Of a stretch of 33,853 nt of DNA, positions 1-8,243 are shown in pieces (within the stretch, counting starts at the first letter, position 1; each line of letters opens with the position of its first letter). The translations under genes were made by a program, and so were the position numbers. The DNA is from an uncultured Actinomycetes bacterium. GTDB taxonomy: Bacteria; Actinomycetota; Acidimicrobiia; IMCC26256; PALSA-555. Under the pieces are notes generated by a model. It was not told the DNA's origin and made no database searches. It saw only the letters and a program-made list of their open reading frames with translations. The stretch covers positions 1-33,853 of the forward strand of contig CALEYV010000123.1 of the NCBI GenBank assembly GCA_937927875.1. Reading direction: 5' to 3'.

Positions 1-9
1 GGCGGCACG

Positions 10-15
10 TAGCAT
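10..15 (+). promoter_or_regulatory. -10 box of fbiC, leaderless type
   Basis: TAGCAT lies 6 nt before the ATG at 22. This is the TAnnnT pattern with a start codon at the expected transcription start that marks leaderless mRNAs in Actinobacteria. The -35 region lies outside the window. The role is inferred from spacing. Confidence 0.5.
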
Positions 16-21
16 GCGCCC

Positions 22-2370
22 ATGCTGAGCCGCCACGAGGCCGTGGCGCTGCGCGACGCTCCCCTCGCCGAGCTCCTCGCCGCCGCGTCGGCGGTGCGGG
101 ACGCCGCCCACGGCACCCGGGTGACCTTCTCGCCGAAGGTGTTCATCGCGCTGACGATGCTCTGCCGGGACCACTGCGGCTACTGCACGTTCGCGAAGCC
201 GCCGGCCCGGCTGGCGGCGCCGTACCTCGAGCTCGACGAGGTGCTCGCCATCGCGCGGTCGGGCGCGGCCGCCGGCTGCCATGAGGCCCTCTTCACCCTC
301 GGCGAGGCGCCCGAGGCCCGCTACCCCGACGCCGCGCAGTGGCTGGGCGACCACGGCTACTCCAGCACCGTCGACTACCTCGTCGCGGTGGCCGGCGCGG
401 TCGTCGCCGAGACCGGCCTGCTTCCACACGCCAACGCGGGCGCGCTGCCCCGCGGGGACCTCCACCGCCTGCGGGCGGTGAGCCCGTCGCAGGGGATGAT
501 GCTCGAGACGCTGGCGGCCCGGCTCGCCGAGCCCGGCGGGCCGCACCACCGCGCCCCCGACAAGACACCGGCCCGGCGGCTCGCCACCCTCGAGGCGGCC
601 GGGGCCGCGCGGGTGCCGTTCACGACCGGGATCCTCGTCGGCATCGGCGAGACGTTCGAGGAGCGCGTCGACGCGCTCGTCGCCATCCGCGAGTCGCACC
701 AGCGGCACGGCCACGTCCAGGAGGTGATCGTCCAGAACTTCCTGCCCAAGCCCGGCACCGCCATGCACGGCCACGCACCGTGCCCTCGTGACGAGTACCT
801 CCGCGCCATCGCGGTGGCGCGGCTCGTCCTCCCGCCGTCCGTGCACCTGCAGGCGCCGCCGAACCTGAGCGACGACCTGGCGCCGCTGCTGGCGGCCGGC
901 ATCGACGACTGGGGCGGGGTGTCGCCGGTGACGCCCGACCACGTCAACCCCGAGCGGCCCTGGCCGGCGCTCGAGCGGCTCCGCGCCGCCACCGAGGCGG
1001 CGGGCCGGGCGCTGGCGCCGCGGCTGACCGTCTACCCCGAGTACGTGCGCGACGAGGCCTGGATCGACGCCGACCTGCGACCGGCGGTCCGGCGCGCGTC
1101 GGACGCCGAGGGTCTGGCCCGCGACGACGGGTGGGCCGCAGGCGGCGACGCGCCCCCACCCGAGCTGCTCGGGTCGACCGGCCCGGCCCGGGCCGCGGGT
1201 GCGGTCGGCGAGGTGCTCGACGGGGTGCTGGCGGGCCAGGAGCCGGGCGTCGACGAGCTCGTCACCCTGCTCCAGGCGCGCGGGCCCGAGGTCCTGCGGG
1301 TGGCCGAGGTCGCCGACCAGCTGCGCCGCGACCTGGTCGGCGACGTCGTGACGTTCGTGCGCACCCGCAACATCAACTACACGAACGTCTGCACCTTCAA
1401 GTGCCGGTTCTGCGCCTTCTCGAAGGGTCCGCTCTCGCTGAACCTCCGCGGCGACCCGTACCTCCTCGACCTGACGGAGGTGCAGCGCCGGGTCGTCGAG
1501 GCGGTCGACCACGGCGCGACCGAGGTCTGCCTCCAGGGCGGCATCCACCCCGACTTCGACGGCGACTACTACGTGTCCGTCGCCAGGGCCGTGAAGGAGG
1601 TCGCGCCGAGCATCCACCTCCACGGGTTCACCGCGCTCGAGGTGACGGAGGGGGCGCGGCGGCTCGGGGTGCCGCTGCGCGACTACCTGCTCGTCCTGCA
1701 GGAGGCGGGCCTGGCATCCCTCCCCGGCACCGCGGCCGAGGTCCTCGACGACGAGGTCCGGGCCGTCATCTGCCCCGACAAGGTGACGACCGACGAGTGG
1801 CTCGAGGCGCATCGGATCGCCCACTCCATCGGGCTGCGCTCGAACGTCACGATCATGTTCGGGCACGTCGAGCGGCCGGTGCACGTGGCTCGCCACCTGG
1901 TCCGCACCCGGGCCCTACAGCGCGAGACGGGCGGCTTCACCGAGTTCGTCCCGCTGCCGTTCGTCCACATGGCGACACCGCTGTCCCTCGCCGGCAAGGC
2001 CCGGAAGGGCCCGACGTTCCGCGAGGTGCTGCTCATGCACGCGGTCGGTCGCATTGCCTACCGGGGGACGATCGACAACATCCAGGTGTCGTGGGTGAAG
2101 GTCGGGATCCGGGGCGCGCGCCAGACCCTCCGGGCCGGCTGCAACGACCTCGGCGGGACGCTGATGGACGAGAACATCTCCCGGGCGGCCGGCGCGTCGC
2201 ACGGCCAGGAGCTCACCGACGACGACTTCCACGCCATCGTCGACCCGCTCGGGCGCCCCCTCGAGCAGCGCACCACCCTCTACGGCCGCACCCGGACCGA
2301 GGGCCGGCCGCTTCGGCCCCGCGCCGCCGAGCCGGTGCCGGTCGCGCTCGGCGGCCGCACCGGCCGGTGA
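22..2370 (+). CDS. fbiC: Bifunctional FO synthase FbiC (CofG-CofH fusion)
   Basis: This enzyme makes FO (7,8-didemethyl-8-hydroxy-5-deazariboflavin), the deazaflavin core of coenzyme F420, from tyrosine and the flavin precursor 5-amino-6-ribitylaminouracil. The 782-residue protein has two radical-SAM halves in one chain. The CofG half carries CX3CX2C at Cys48, Cys52 and Cys55. The CofH half carries a second CX3CX2C at Cys457, Cys461 and Cys464, preceded by a typical RNINYTNVCTFKC context. The fused form is typical of Actinobacteria; archaea and cyanobacteria mostly keep CofG and CofH separate. A linker rich in acidic and Ala/Gly residues joins the halves near residues 340-430. The ATG at 22 is chosen because a TAGCAT -10 box sits 6 nt upstream. 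The gene overlaps the next one by 4 nt (GTGA). Its presence implies F420-dependent redox enzymes elsewhere in the genome. Confidence 0.96.
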   Translation: MLSRHEAVALRDAPLAELLAAASAVRDAAHGTRVTFSPKVFIALTMLCRDHCGYCTFAKPPARLAAPYLELDEVLAIARSGAAAGCHEALFTLGEAPEARYPDAAQWLGDHGYSSTVDYLVAVAGAVVAETGLLPHANAGALPRGDLHRLRAVSPSQGMMLETLAARLAEPGGPHHRAPDKTPARRLATLEAAGAARVPFTTGILVGIGETFEERVDALVAIRESHQRHGHVQEVIVQNFLPKPGTAMHGHAPCPRDEYLRAIAVARLVLPPSVHLQAPPNLSDDLAPLLAAGIDDWGGVSPVTPDHVNPERPWPALERLRAATEAAGRALAPRLTVYPEYVRDEAWIDADLRPAVRRASDAEGLARDDGWAAGGDAPPPELLGSTGPARAAGAVGEVLDGVLAGQEPGVDELVTLLQARGPEVLRVAEVADQLRRDLVGDVVTFVRTRNINYTNVCTFKCRFCAFSKGPLSLNLRGDPYLLDLTEVQRRVVEAVDHGATEVCLQGGIHPDFDGDYYVSVARAVKEVAPSIHLHGFTALEVTEGARRLGVPLRDYLLVLQEAGLASLPGTAAEVLDDEVRAVICPDKVTTDEWLEAHRIAHSIGLRSNVTIMFGHVERPVHVARHLVRTRALQRETGGFTEFVPLPFVHMATPLSLAGKARKGPTFREVLLMHAVGRIAYRGTIDNIQVSWVKVGIRGARQTLRAGCNDLGGTLMDENISRAAGASHGQELTDDDFHAIVDPLGRPLEQRTTLYGRTRTEGRPLRPRAAEPVPVALGGRTGR

Positions 2371-3374
2371 CGCCACCGGCGGCGGACGCCACCCTCGACG
2401 TCGTCGCGGTCGGGAACGCGCTCGTCGACGTCCTGAGCCCCGCCAGCGACGACTTCGTCGTCGACCAGGGGCTCTACAAGGGAGCGACGGCCATCATCGA
2501 CGCCGAGCGGTCGGCCGCGCTCTACGAGCAGATGGGGCCCGGCACCGAGGCGTCGGGCGGGTCGGCCGCGAACACGGCGGTGGGCATCGCGTCGCTCGGT
2601 GGCCGCAGCGCCTTCGTCGGGCGGGTGCGCGACGACGTGCTCGGCCAGGTGTTCGCCCACGACATCCAGGCCGCCGGGGTGCGCTTCGACACGTCGCCCG
2701 CGACCGCCGGCCCGCCGACCGGTCGCTGCCTCATCCTCGTGACCCCCGACGGCGAGCGCACCATGAACACGTACCTCGGCGCGGCGTCCGAGCTGCACCC
2801 CGACGACGTCTCCCCCGCCGTCGTCGGCTCGGCCGCGGTCACCTACCTCGAGGGCTACCTCTTCGACCAGCCGGACGCGAAGGCCGCCTTCCGACACGCC
2901 GCGACCGCCGCCCATGACGCGGGCCGCCGGGTCGCCCTGAGCCTCTCCGACCCGTTCTGCGTCGAGCGGCATCGGGTGGACTTCCTCGCCCTCGTCGAGC
3001 ACGGCGTCGACGTCCTGTTCGCCAACGAGGCCGAGGCCTGCCTGCTGTTCGAGGTGCCCACGCTCGAGGACGCCGTCGACGCGGCGGCCCGATTCTGCGA
3101 GCTCGCCGCCGTGACGCAGGGCGCGAAGGGCTCGGTCGTCGTCGGGCCCGAGGGGCGGGCCGAGATCCCGGTGCACCCGGTGGCGGGCGGCGTCGTCGAC
3201 ACCACCGGGGCCGGCGATCTCTACGCGGCCGGGTTCCTGCACGCGCTGACGCACGGGTACGGCCTCGAGGTGTGCGGGCGCGTCGGCGCGCTGGCGGCGT
3301 CGGAGGTGATCGCGCACTTCGGCGGCCGCCCCGAGCACTCCCTCGCCGAGCTGGCGGCGCCGCTGCTCCGGTGA
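2367..3374 (+). CDS. PfkB-family carbohydrate/nucleoside kinase (adenosine kinase-like)
   Basis: An ATP-dependent kinase of the ribokinase/PfkB fold, 335 residues. The N-terminal VGNALVDVL strand, the substrate-binding Gly-Gly pair at residues 64-65 (GGSAANTA) and the C-terminal signature DTTGAGD at residues 278-284 are all present. The last Asp is the catalytic base. The family phosphorylates ribose, fructose, adenosine and similar substrates. The GGSAANT version and the overall pattern resemble proteins usually called adenosine kinase, but the substrate cannot be read from sequence. The GTG start at 2367 overlaps the fbiC stop as GTGA, so translation is probably coupled. The 3' end overlaps the LOG-like gene in the same way, making a tight three-gene operon. 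Confidence 0.9.
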   Translation: MTPPAADATLDVVAVGNALVDVLSPASDDFVVDQGLYKGATAIIDAERSAALYEQMGPGTEASGGSAANTAVGIASLGGRSAFVGRVRDDVLGQVFAHDIQAAGVRFDTSPATAGPPTGRCLILVTPDGERTMNTYLGAASELHPDDVSPAVVGSAAVTYLEGYLFDQPDAKAAFRHAATAAHDAGRRVALSLSDPFCVERHRVDFLALVEHGVDVLFANEAEACLLFEVPTLEDAVDAAARFCELAAVTQGAKGSVVVGPEGRAEIPVHPVAGGVVDTTGAGDLYAAGFLHALTHGYGLEVCGRVGALAASEVIAHFGGRPEHSLAELAAPLLR

Positions 3375-4414
3375 AGCTCCCCCGCTATCGGACCGGCGAC
3401 CCGGAGCTCGACGCCGCGGTCGCCGAGCTGGTCAGCCAGACGGCCCGGGAGCGCGACGCCGACCTCATCTTCGAGCTGGTCGCCTCGGCGCTGCGGATGG
3501 CGCGGGACGGGGCCGACCGCGGCGACCTCAAGATGGCGAACGCGGCGCTGAAGGAGATGCGGTACTCGTTCCACGTCTTCGAGGCGTATCGCGACAAGCG
3601 CAAGGTCGCGATCTTCGGGTCGGCCCGCACCCAGCCCGACGACCCGCTCTACGACCAGGCCCGGCGGTTCGCGAACGCGATCGCCGAGCGGGACTGGATG
3701 GTCATCACCGGTGCCGGCCCCGGGATCATGGAGGCCGGGATCGAGGGCGCCGGGCCCGCCAACGCGTTCGGGGTGAGCATCCGGCTGCCGTTCGAGTCCC
3801 CGAGCACCCAGCTCGCCAGCGACCTGAAGCTGATCAACTTCCGCTACTTCTTCACCCGCAAGCTGGCGTTCGTGAAGGAGGCCGACGCGTTCGTGCTCCT
3901 GCCCGGCGGCTTCGGGACGATGGACGAGGCCTTCGAGCTGCTGACGCTCATGCAGACCGGCAAGGCCCAGCCCGGGCCGGTGGTGCTCCTCGACACGCCC
4001 GGCGGCACCTACTGGACCGGCTGGCTCGAGTTCGTGCGTCAGGAGCTCCTCGCCGACGGCTACATCTCCCCCGGCGACCTGAGCCTGCTGACCGTCACCG
4101 ACCGCGTCGACGACGCCGTCGACGAGCTCACCCGGTTCTTCTCCAACTACCACTCCCAGCGCTTCGTCGACGGCCGGCTGGTCCTCCGCCTCCACCACGC
4201 GCCCGACGACGCGACCCTCGCCGCGCTCTCCGACGAGTTCGCCGACATCCTCCGACGCGGCGCCATCGAGCGGGTCGACGTGTCGGACGCCGAGCGGGAG
4301 GACGACGACGCGGTCGAGCTTGGGCGCATCGCGTTCTGGTTCGACCGGCGCGACTGGGCCCGACTCGGCGAGCTCATCGACCGCCTGAACGAGCCCGGCG
4401 CCGCCGGTCAGTAG
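3371..4414 (+). CDS. LOG-family / TIGR00730-type Rossmann-fold protein
   Basis: A 347-residue protein. Residues from about 75 to 255 match the LOG (lysine decarboxylase-like) fold. It has the GSAR strand, TGAGPGIMEAG, and the diagnostic PGGFGTMDE at residues 178-186. Characterised LOG enzymes hydrolyse nucleoside 5'-monophosphates, releasing cytokinin bases or adenine plus ribose 5-phosphate, and the old lysine decarboxylase label is wrong for this motif. The protein is longer than the common 180-200 aa form. It has about 70 extra N-terminal residues that look helical and about 90 acidic C-terminal residues. The GTG at 3371 overlaps the previous stop (GTGA). A nucleoside-kinase-like gene followed by a nucleotide phosphoribohydrolase-like gene suggests a shared purine-salvage theme, which is inference. 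The end overlaps the converging gene by 7 nt. Confidence 0.85.
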   Translation: MKLPRYRTGDPELDAAVAELVSQTARERDADLIFELVASALRMARDGADRGDLKMANAALKEMRYSFHVFEAYRDKRKVAIFGSARTQPDDPLYDQARRFANAIAERDWMVITGAGPGIMEAGIEGAGPANAFGVSIRLPFESPSTQLASDLKLINFRYFFTRKLAFVKEADAFVLLPGGFGTMDEAFELLTLMQTGKAQPGPVVLLDTPGGTYWTGWLEFVRQELLADGYISPGDLSLLTVTDRVDDAVDELTRFFSNYHSQRFVDGRLVLRLHHAPDDATLAALSDEFADILRRGAIERVDVSDAEREDDDAVELGRIAFWFDRRDWARLGELIDRLNEPGAAGQ

Positions 4415-4608
4415 GTCTCGGGCTCCCCGCCCAGGGCCCGGATCGCCCGCTCCACGGCGCGCCGGGCCTGCTGCAGGCGACGCTCCTCGGCGGCGGCCGA
4501 CTCGTCGCCGTCCACCGCGGCGCGGAGCTGGTCGTAGGCGGCGTCGCGCAGGCGCTCCTCCACACCTCGCAGCGTCGCGACGATCTCGCCCACCTGATCG
4601 GTCGTCAC
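4408..4608 (-). CDS. Small helical hypothetical protein (66 aa), last gene of the glcD-glcE operon
   Basis: A highly charged 66-residue protein with no recognised family. The sequence is almost entirely helix-compatible, with heptad-like runs such as EERRLQQARRAVERAI, which suggests a short coiled coil or helical hairpin. No membrane segment, signal or cysteine is visible. The GTG at 4608 overlaps the glcE stop as GTGA, a coupling that argues for a real gene. It occupies the place where glcF often follows glcD and glcE, but it is far too small and has no Fe-S cysteines. It could be an assembly or stabilising partner of the oxidase; that is inference from position only. Confidence 0.7.
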   Translation of the reverse strand: MTTDQVGEIVATLRGVEERLRDAAYDQLRAAVDGDESAAAEERRLQQARRAVERAIRALGGEPETY

Positions 4609-5642
4609 GACGCCGCCCGCTGCGACGCGAGCGCCGCGATCGGGAGCCGACCCGGCGACAGCTTCCCCGCCGGGTCGAACGCCGCCTTCACCCGTGCCAT
4701 CACCTCGCGGTTCGGGAGCCCGACGCCGAAGCCGTCGAGGCCCGGCGCGCCCGACTCCCGAAGCAGCCAGCCGCCCGCGGCCTCGGCCGCCACCCGCGCC
4801 GCGGCGAGGCCGGCCTCGGTCACCCCGGCGACGTGGACGGTGCCGACGCCCCACTCGGTGAGCCAGCGAAGCTCGGGGACTGCGTCGATCGCCGGCTCGA
4901 GCTCGCCCAGGCGACCCGGCGCCACGGAGATCCGACCGCGGTGCGGCCCGTCCGGCCACGGCGGGCCGTCGTCGGTCGGGGTCAGCGACGCCGCGCCGGC
5001 CTGGGCATCGACGTCGGCGGGGTCGCCCTCGAGGAGCACCCAGGTGCCGTCGGCGGTGCCGGCGACGGTCGACGGGGCGACGAGACGGGCGCGGGTCGCG
5101 GCGCCGTTGTCGGCGCTCCGGTACCAGCGGGCGGAGCGGGGCCGGGGCTGGCAGCGCAGGATGACGCGCGTCAGCACGCCGAGAGTGCCGAAGGAGCCGA
5201 CGAGCAGGCGCGGCAGGTCGAAACCGGTCACGTTCTTCACCGTCGGCCCGCCGCCGCGCACCAGCCGGCCGTCGCCGGTCACGAAGCGAACCTCGAGGAC
5301 CCGATCCCGCAGCGGCCCGTACCGGAGCCGGCGGTGACCGGACAGCCCGACCGCCAGGACCCCGCCCACCGTGGCGCGTGAATCGCGCGGGTCGAGCACG
5401 CACTCCTGGTCGTGGGCGCCGAGCGCGGCCTGGAGCGCGGCCACCGGCGTGCCGGCCCCCACGGTGACGGTGAGCTCGGCGGGGTCGTAGGTGACGATCC
5501 CGGCCGGAGCCGCCACCGGGGTGCCGCTCGGCACCGGCCCGCCGACCTCCCGATGCGTCCCCGCGCCGACGGGCACCACGGCGTCCGCCGCCGCCACCGC
5601 GTCGCGGACCGCGGCCTCGCCGGCCGGGGCGCTCAGATCCAC
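4605..5642 (-). CDS. glcE: Glycolate oxidase FAD-binding subunit GlcE-like
   Basis: A 345-residue protein of the FAD_binding_4 (PCMH/VAO) fold. It has the N-terminal VPVGAGTHREVGG loop, PRDSRATVGGVLA and the GlcE hallmark KNVTGFDLPRLLVGSFGTLG near the middle. It closely follows the E. coli GlcE pattern, so the expected role is the small flavin subunit partnering GlcD in oxidation of glycolate or another 2-hydroxy acid. The GTG at 5642 overlaps the end of glcD by 10 nt, indicating translational coupling. The 3' end overlaps the 66-aa gene. The usual third subunit, the iron-sulfur protein GlcF, is not adjacent and not in this window. The substrate is therefore not certain. Confidence 0.88.
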   Translation of the reverse strand: MDLSAPAGEAAVRDAVAAADAVVPVGAGTHREVGGPVPSGTPVAAPAGIVTYDPAELTVTVGAGTPVAALQAALGAHDQECVLDPRDSRATVGGVLAVGLSGHRRLRYGPLRDRVLEVRFVTGDGRLVRGGGPTVKNVTGFDLPRLLVGSFGTLGVLTRVILRCQPRPRSARWYRSADNGAATRARLVAPSTVAGTADGTWVLLEGDPADVDAQAGAASLTPTDDGPPWPDGPHRGRISVAPGRLGELEPAIDAVPELRWLTEWGVGTVHVAGVTEAGLAAARVAAEAAGGWLLRESGAPGLDGFGVGLPNREVMARVKAAFDPAGKLSPGRLPIAALASQRAAS

Positions 5643-7060
5643 GCGCCCTCCGGGACGCGGCTGAGCTCGCCGCACCGGCTGCCCCGGGGCAGCACCTTGT
5701 CCGGGTTGGCGCGTCCCGACGGGTCGAACGCGTCCCGCAACCGGGCCTGGGCGTCGAGGTCGTCGGGGCCGAAGACCATCGGCATCGCGTCGCGCTTCTC
5801 GAGCCCGATGCCGTGCTCGCCCGACAGGACGCCACCGGCGTCGACGCAGGCGCGCAGGATCGCGTCGCCGGCGTCGGCGACCCGGGGCCAGATGCCCGGC
5901 TCTCGGGCGTCGAACACGATGAGCGGGTGCAGGTTCCCGTCTCCGGCGTGGAAGACGTTCATCATCGTGAGCCGCTGCTCGGCGGCGATCTCGTACACCT
6001 GCTCGAGGACGTCGACGAGCCGGGTACGGGGCACCACCGCGTCGTGCAGGTAGTAGTCGGGTGCGATCCGGGCGATGGCGCCGAACGCCGACTTCCGTCC
6101 CTTCCAGAGCAGCGCCCGCTCCTGCTCGTCGGCGGCGACCCGGACCGAGCGGGCGCCTTCCCGCTGGCCGACCGCGCGCACGGTCTCCACCTGGGCGTCG
6201 ACGCCGGCGTCGAGTCCGTCGACCTCGACGAGCAGCACCGCGCCGGCGTCGCGCGGGTACCCGGCGCCGACGAAGTCCTCGACCGCCCGCGTGATCTCGG
6301 CGTCCATCATCTCGAGCGCGGCGGGGACGCAGCCGGCCGCGATGATGCCGCTCACCGCGGCCCCGGCCGCCTGCACGGTCGTGAAGTCGAGCAGGAGGGT
6401 GCGGACCACCGGCGGGTCGGGCGTGAGCCGCACCGCGACCCGGGTCGCGATCCCCATCGTGCCCTCGCTGCCGACGAAGCAGCCCCGCAGGTCGTAGCCG
6501 GGCTGGTCCGGCTCGAGGCCGCCGAGACGGGCCGTCGTCCCGTCCGAGAGGACGACGTCGAGGGCGAGGACGTGGGCGGCGGTCACGCCGTAGGCGAGGC
6601 AGTGCGGGCCGCCCGCGTTCGTGGCCACGTTCCCGCCGATCGTGCACGCCTGCTGCGACGACGGGTCGGGCGCGTAGTGCAGCCCGAGCGGCGCGACCGA
6701 GCGGCTGAGGTCGAGGTTCAGCACGCCGGGCTCGACCCAGGCCACCCGCGCCTCGGCGTCGACGTCGAGGATCTGGTTCAGGTGCGTGGTCACGATCACC
6801 ACCGGGCGCCCGACCGGGGTGGCCCCGCCGGCCAGCCCGGTGCCGCTCCCGCGGGCGACGAAGGGTCGGTCGTGGCGGGCCGCCACCGCGACGGCACTCG
6901 CGACGTCCTCCGGCGTGGCGGGGAAGCAGACGACGCCGGCCTCGCCGGTCGCGACACCGGCGTCCCGGCCGTAGAGCGCGAGCTCGAGGGGCTCCGATCG
7001 GACCCGGTCCGCGCCGAGCGCCGCCCGCAGGTCGGCCAGCAGCGCGCCGTCGTCTTCGAT
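5633..7060 (-). CDS. glcD: Glycolate/D-lactate oxidase-type FAD subunit GlcD; non-canonical start
   Basis: A flavoprotein of the FAD_binding_4 plus FAD-oxidase_C family that oxidises 2-hydroxy acids (glycolate, D-lactate). The FAD loop RGSGTGLAGG is at about residues 70-79, and the C-terminal GEHGIGLEK, whose His416 belongs to the family's active-site region, is present. The reading frame opens after a TAG at 7070-7072. The conserved N-terminal piece (LYGRDAG, then CFPATPEDV) is encoded upstream of the first GTG in frame, at 6886, so that GTG cannot be the start. No ATG, GTG or TTG lies between; CTG codons at 7039 and 7042 are the only near-standard options. An ATC at 7060 lies 6 nt after a TAGGCT -10 box, the spacing used by other genes here. 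I place the start there, giving 475 residues. A sequencing error or a rare ATC start are both possible. Confidence 0.85.
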   Translation of the reverse strand: MEDDGALLADLRAALGADRVRSEPLELALYGRDAGVATGEAGVVCFPATPEDVASAVAVAARHDRPFVARGSGTGLAGGATPVGRPVVIVTTHLNQILDVDAEARVAWVEPGVLNLDLSRSVAPLGLHYAPDPSSQQACTIGGNVATNAGGPHCLAYGVTAAHVLALDVVLSDGTTARLGGLEPDQPGYDLRGCFVGSEGTMGIATRVAVRLTPDPPVVRTLLLDFTTVQAAGAAVSGIIAAGCVPAALEMMDAEITRAVEDFVGAGYPRDAGAVLLVEVDGLDAGVDAQVETVRAVGQREGARSVRVAADEQERALLWKGRKSAFGAIARIAPDYYLHDAVVPRTRLVDVLEQVYEIAAEQRLTMMNVFHAGDGNLHPLIVFDAREPGIWPRVADAGDAILRACVDAGGVLSGEHGIGLEKRDAMPMVFGPDDLDAQARLRDAFDPSGRANPDKVLPRGSRCGELSRVPEGAWI

Positions 7061-7066
7061 GCGCGC

Positions 7067-7072
7067 AGCCTA
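7067..7072 (-). promoter_or_regulatory. -10 box of glcD
   Basis: TAGGCT on the minus strand, 6 nt before the ATC at 7060. It is identical to the -10 hexamers of marR and the ABC ATPase gene. It also contains the in-frame TAG that bounds the glcD frame, so the coding region cannot extend further upstream. Confidence 0.5.
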
Positions 7073-7085
7073 CCGACGTGGTCGA

Positions 7086-7112
7086 TACGCTCGGTGCTCG
7101 CTCACGAGGAGG
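7086..7112 (+). promoter_or_regulatory. -10 box and Shine-Dalgarno site of the cysteine-rich protein gene
   Basis: TACGCT at 7086-7091 is a TAnnnT -10 box. GAGGAGG at 7106-7112, 4 nt before the ATG at 7117, is one of the clearest Shine-Dalgarno sites in the window. This gene therefore seems to have a short leader, unlike the leaderless genes around it. The site decides for ATG 7117 over the GTG at 7078. Confidence 0.5.
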
Positions 7113-7116
7113 ATGG

Positions 7117-7899
7117 ATGCGAGGCCCGACCCGCGAGTGGGTGACGTTCGACGACCCCGACGAGGACGGCCGACGGTGGCAGGTCGACGTCACCTTCCTG
7201 CTGTCGTCGTGGCAGTGCATCTTCGGGTGCGGCTGCCAAGGCGTGCTCACCGAGAAGGCGCCCGAGCTCGTGCAGGGCTGCTGCTCGTACGGCGCGCACT
7301 TCTCGGACCGCAAGGACCGTGATCACGTCAACCGGATGGCCAAGGAGCTCACCGCCGACGAGTGGCAGTACCGCAAGGTCGGGCGCAAGAAGGGCATCTA
7401 CGCCAGGGCCGGGAAGGACGAGGGGAAGATCGACTGGCGGACCCGGCTCGTCGACGACGCCTGCATCTTCTTGAACCGGCCCGGCTTCTCGGGCGGCCCG
7501 GGCTGCGCGCTGCACCTCCACGCGATGCGCCACGGCATCCACCACAGCGACGTGAAGCCGGAGGTGTGCTGGCAGCTCCCGCTGCGCCGGATCGACGAGG
7601 AGCAGGAGGACGGGACCGTCGTCTCGACGCTCACCGAGTTCGCCCGTGACGGCTGGGGCGAGGGCGGCGACGACTTCAAGTGGTGGTGCACCGAGGCACC
7701 GGAGGCCTTCACCGGCTCCCAGCCCGTGTACCGCAGCCTCGGGGTCGAGCTGAAGAAGATGCTCGGCGCCAAGCTGTACCGGCGGGTGGTCGACTACCTC
7801 GACGAGCGCCGGCGGGCCCGGCCCAAGCCGGTCGTCCACCCGGCCGAGGTGCGGCTGCGCCCCCGCGCCCCGTCGGCCGGCCGCTCGTCTCGCAGCTAG
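7117..7899 (+). CDS. Cysteine-rich putative metal-binding protein (YkgJ/DUF3109-like)
   Basis: A 260-residue soluble protein. Its cysteines cluster in an order like the YkgJ/DUF3109 zinc- or iron-chelating family. An N-terminal CIFGCGC is followed by GCCSYG and then DRDHVNRMAKEL. A central GPGCALHLHAMRHG is followed by a DVKPEVCWQLPLRR element, similar to the family's C-x-IH and KP-x-x-C pattern. The family assignment is by pattern only and the biochemical role is unknown. No signal peptide or membrane segment is seen, and the C-terminus is a basic, proline-rich tail. The ATG at 7117 follows GAGGAGG by 4 nt. It is divergent from glcD. Its stop overlaps the stop of the converging GroES-like gene within one CTAG. 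Confidence 0.75.
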   Translation: MRGPTREWVTFDDPDEDGRRWQVDVTFLLSSWQCIFGCGCQGVLTEKAPELVQGCCSYGAHFSDRKDRDHVNRMAKELTADEWQYRKVGRKKGIYARAGKDEGKIDWRTRLVDDACIFLNRPGFSGGPGCALHLHAMRHGIHHSDVKPEVCWQLPLRRIDEEQEDGTVVSTLTEFARDGWGEGGDDFKWWCTEAPEAFTGSQPVYRSLGVELKKMLGAKLYRRVVDYLDERRRARPKPVVHPAEVRLRPRAPSAGRSSRS

Positions 7900-8234
7900 A
7901 GGTAGAGGCCGCTCTGCCCCTCGTCGCGGCTCGACGCGACCGCGTGGACGTCGCGTTCGCGCAGGATCACGTACTCGTCGCCGCGGATCTCGACCTCGTA
8001 GCCGGCGTCGGGCGCGAACAGCACCCGGTCGCCGCCCTCGACGTTGCGCACGGTCGGCCCGACCGCGATGACCTCGGCCCACACGAGCCGGCGGTTCACG
8101 TTCGCGGTGGCCGGGATGACGATGCCGGCGCGCGACTTGCGCTCGGCGTGCTCGTCGGACGGCTTCGTGAGCAGCCGATCGGCAGTCATGCGGATCGCCT
8201 GCTTGACGTCGTCGGCGTCGGGGAGCTCCGCCAT
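7896..8234 (-). CDS. GroES-like (Cpn10-fold) protein, orphan
   Basis: A 112-residue protein with a chaperonin-10 pattern. It reads ADRLLTKPSDEHAERKSRAGIVIPATANVN, then VIAVGP, then GGDRVLFAPDAGYEVEIRGDEYVILRERDV. These match the Cpn10 beta-barrel, including a mobile loop segment and the terminal strand. It is longer than classical GroES (about 97 aa), with an extra N-terminal helix-like piece and a SSRDEGQSGLYL tail. No groEL is adjacent, so it may be a divergent paralog rather than the housekeeping co-chaperonin. The start ATG at 8234 is 9 nt after a TAGCCT -10 box, suggesting a leaderless mRNA. It is divergent from ctaB. Confidence 0.85.
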   Translation of the reverse strand: MAELPDADDVKQAIRMTADRLLTKPSDEHAERKSRAGIVIPATANVNRRLVWAEVIAVGPTVRNVEGGDRVLFAPDAGYEVEIRGDEYVILRERDVHAVASSRDEGQSGLYL

Positions 8235-8243
8235 CGTGGGTCG

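Noticed and set aside
3272..3370. Earlier start for the LOG-like protein
   Set aside because: It would lie inside the kinase gene and give Arg/Ala-rich sequence unlike the family; the GTGA overlap at 3371 is the pattern used throughout.
7067..7072. The GGTAGG before glcD read as a Shine-Dalgarno site
   Set aside because: TAGGCT here equals the -10 hexamer of other genes at the same spacing, and no leader would remain for ribosome binding.
5643..7313. Upstream extension of the glcE frame
   Set aside because: It is out of frame with glcD and without motifs; glcE starts at GTG 5642.
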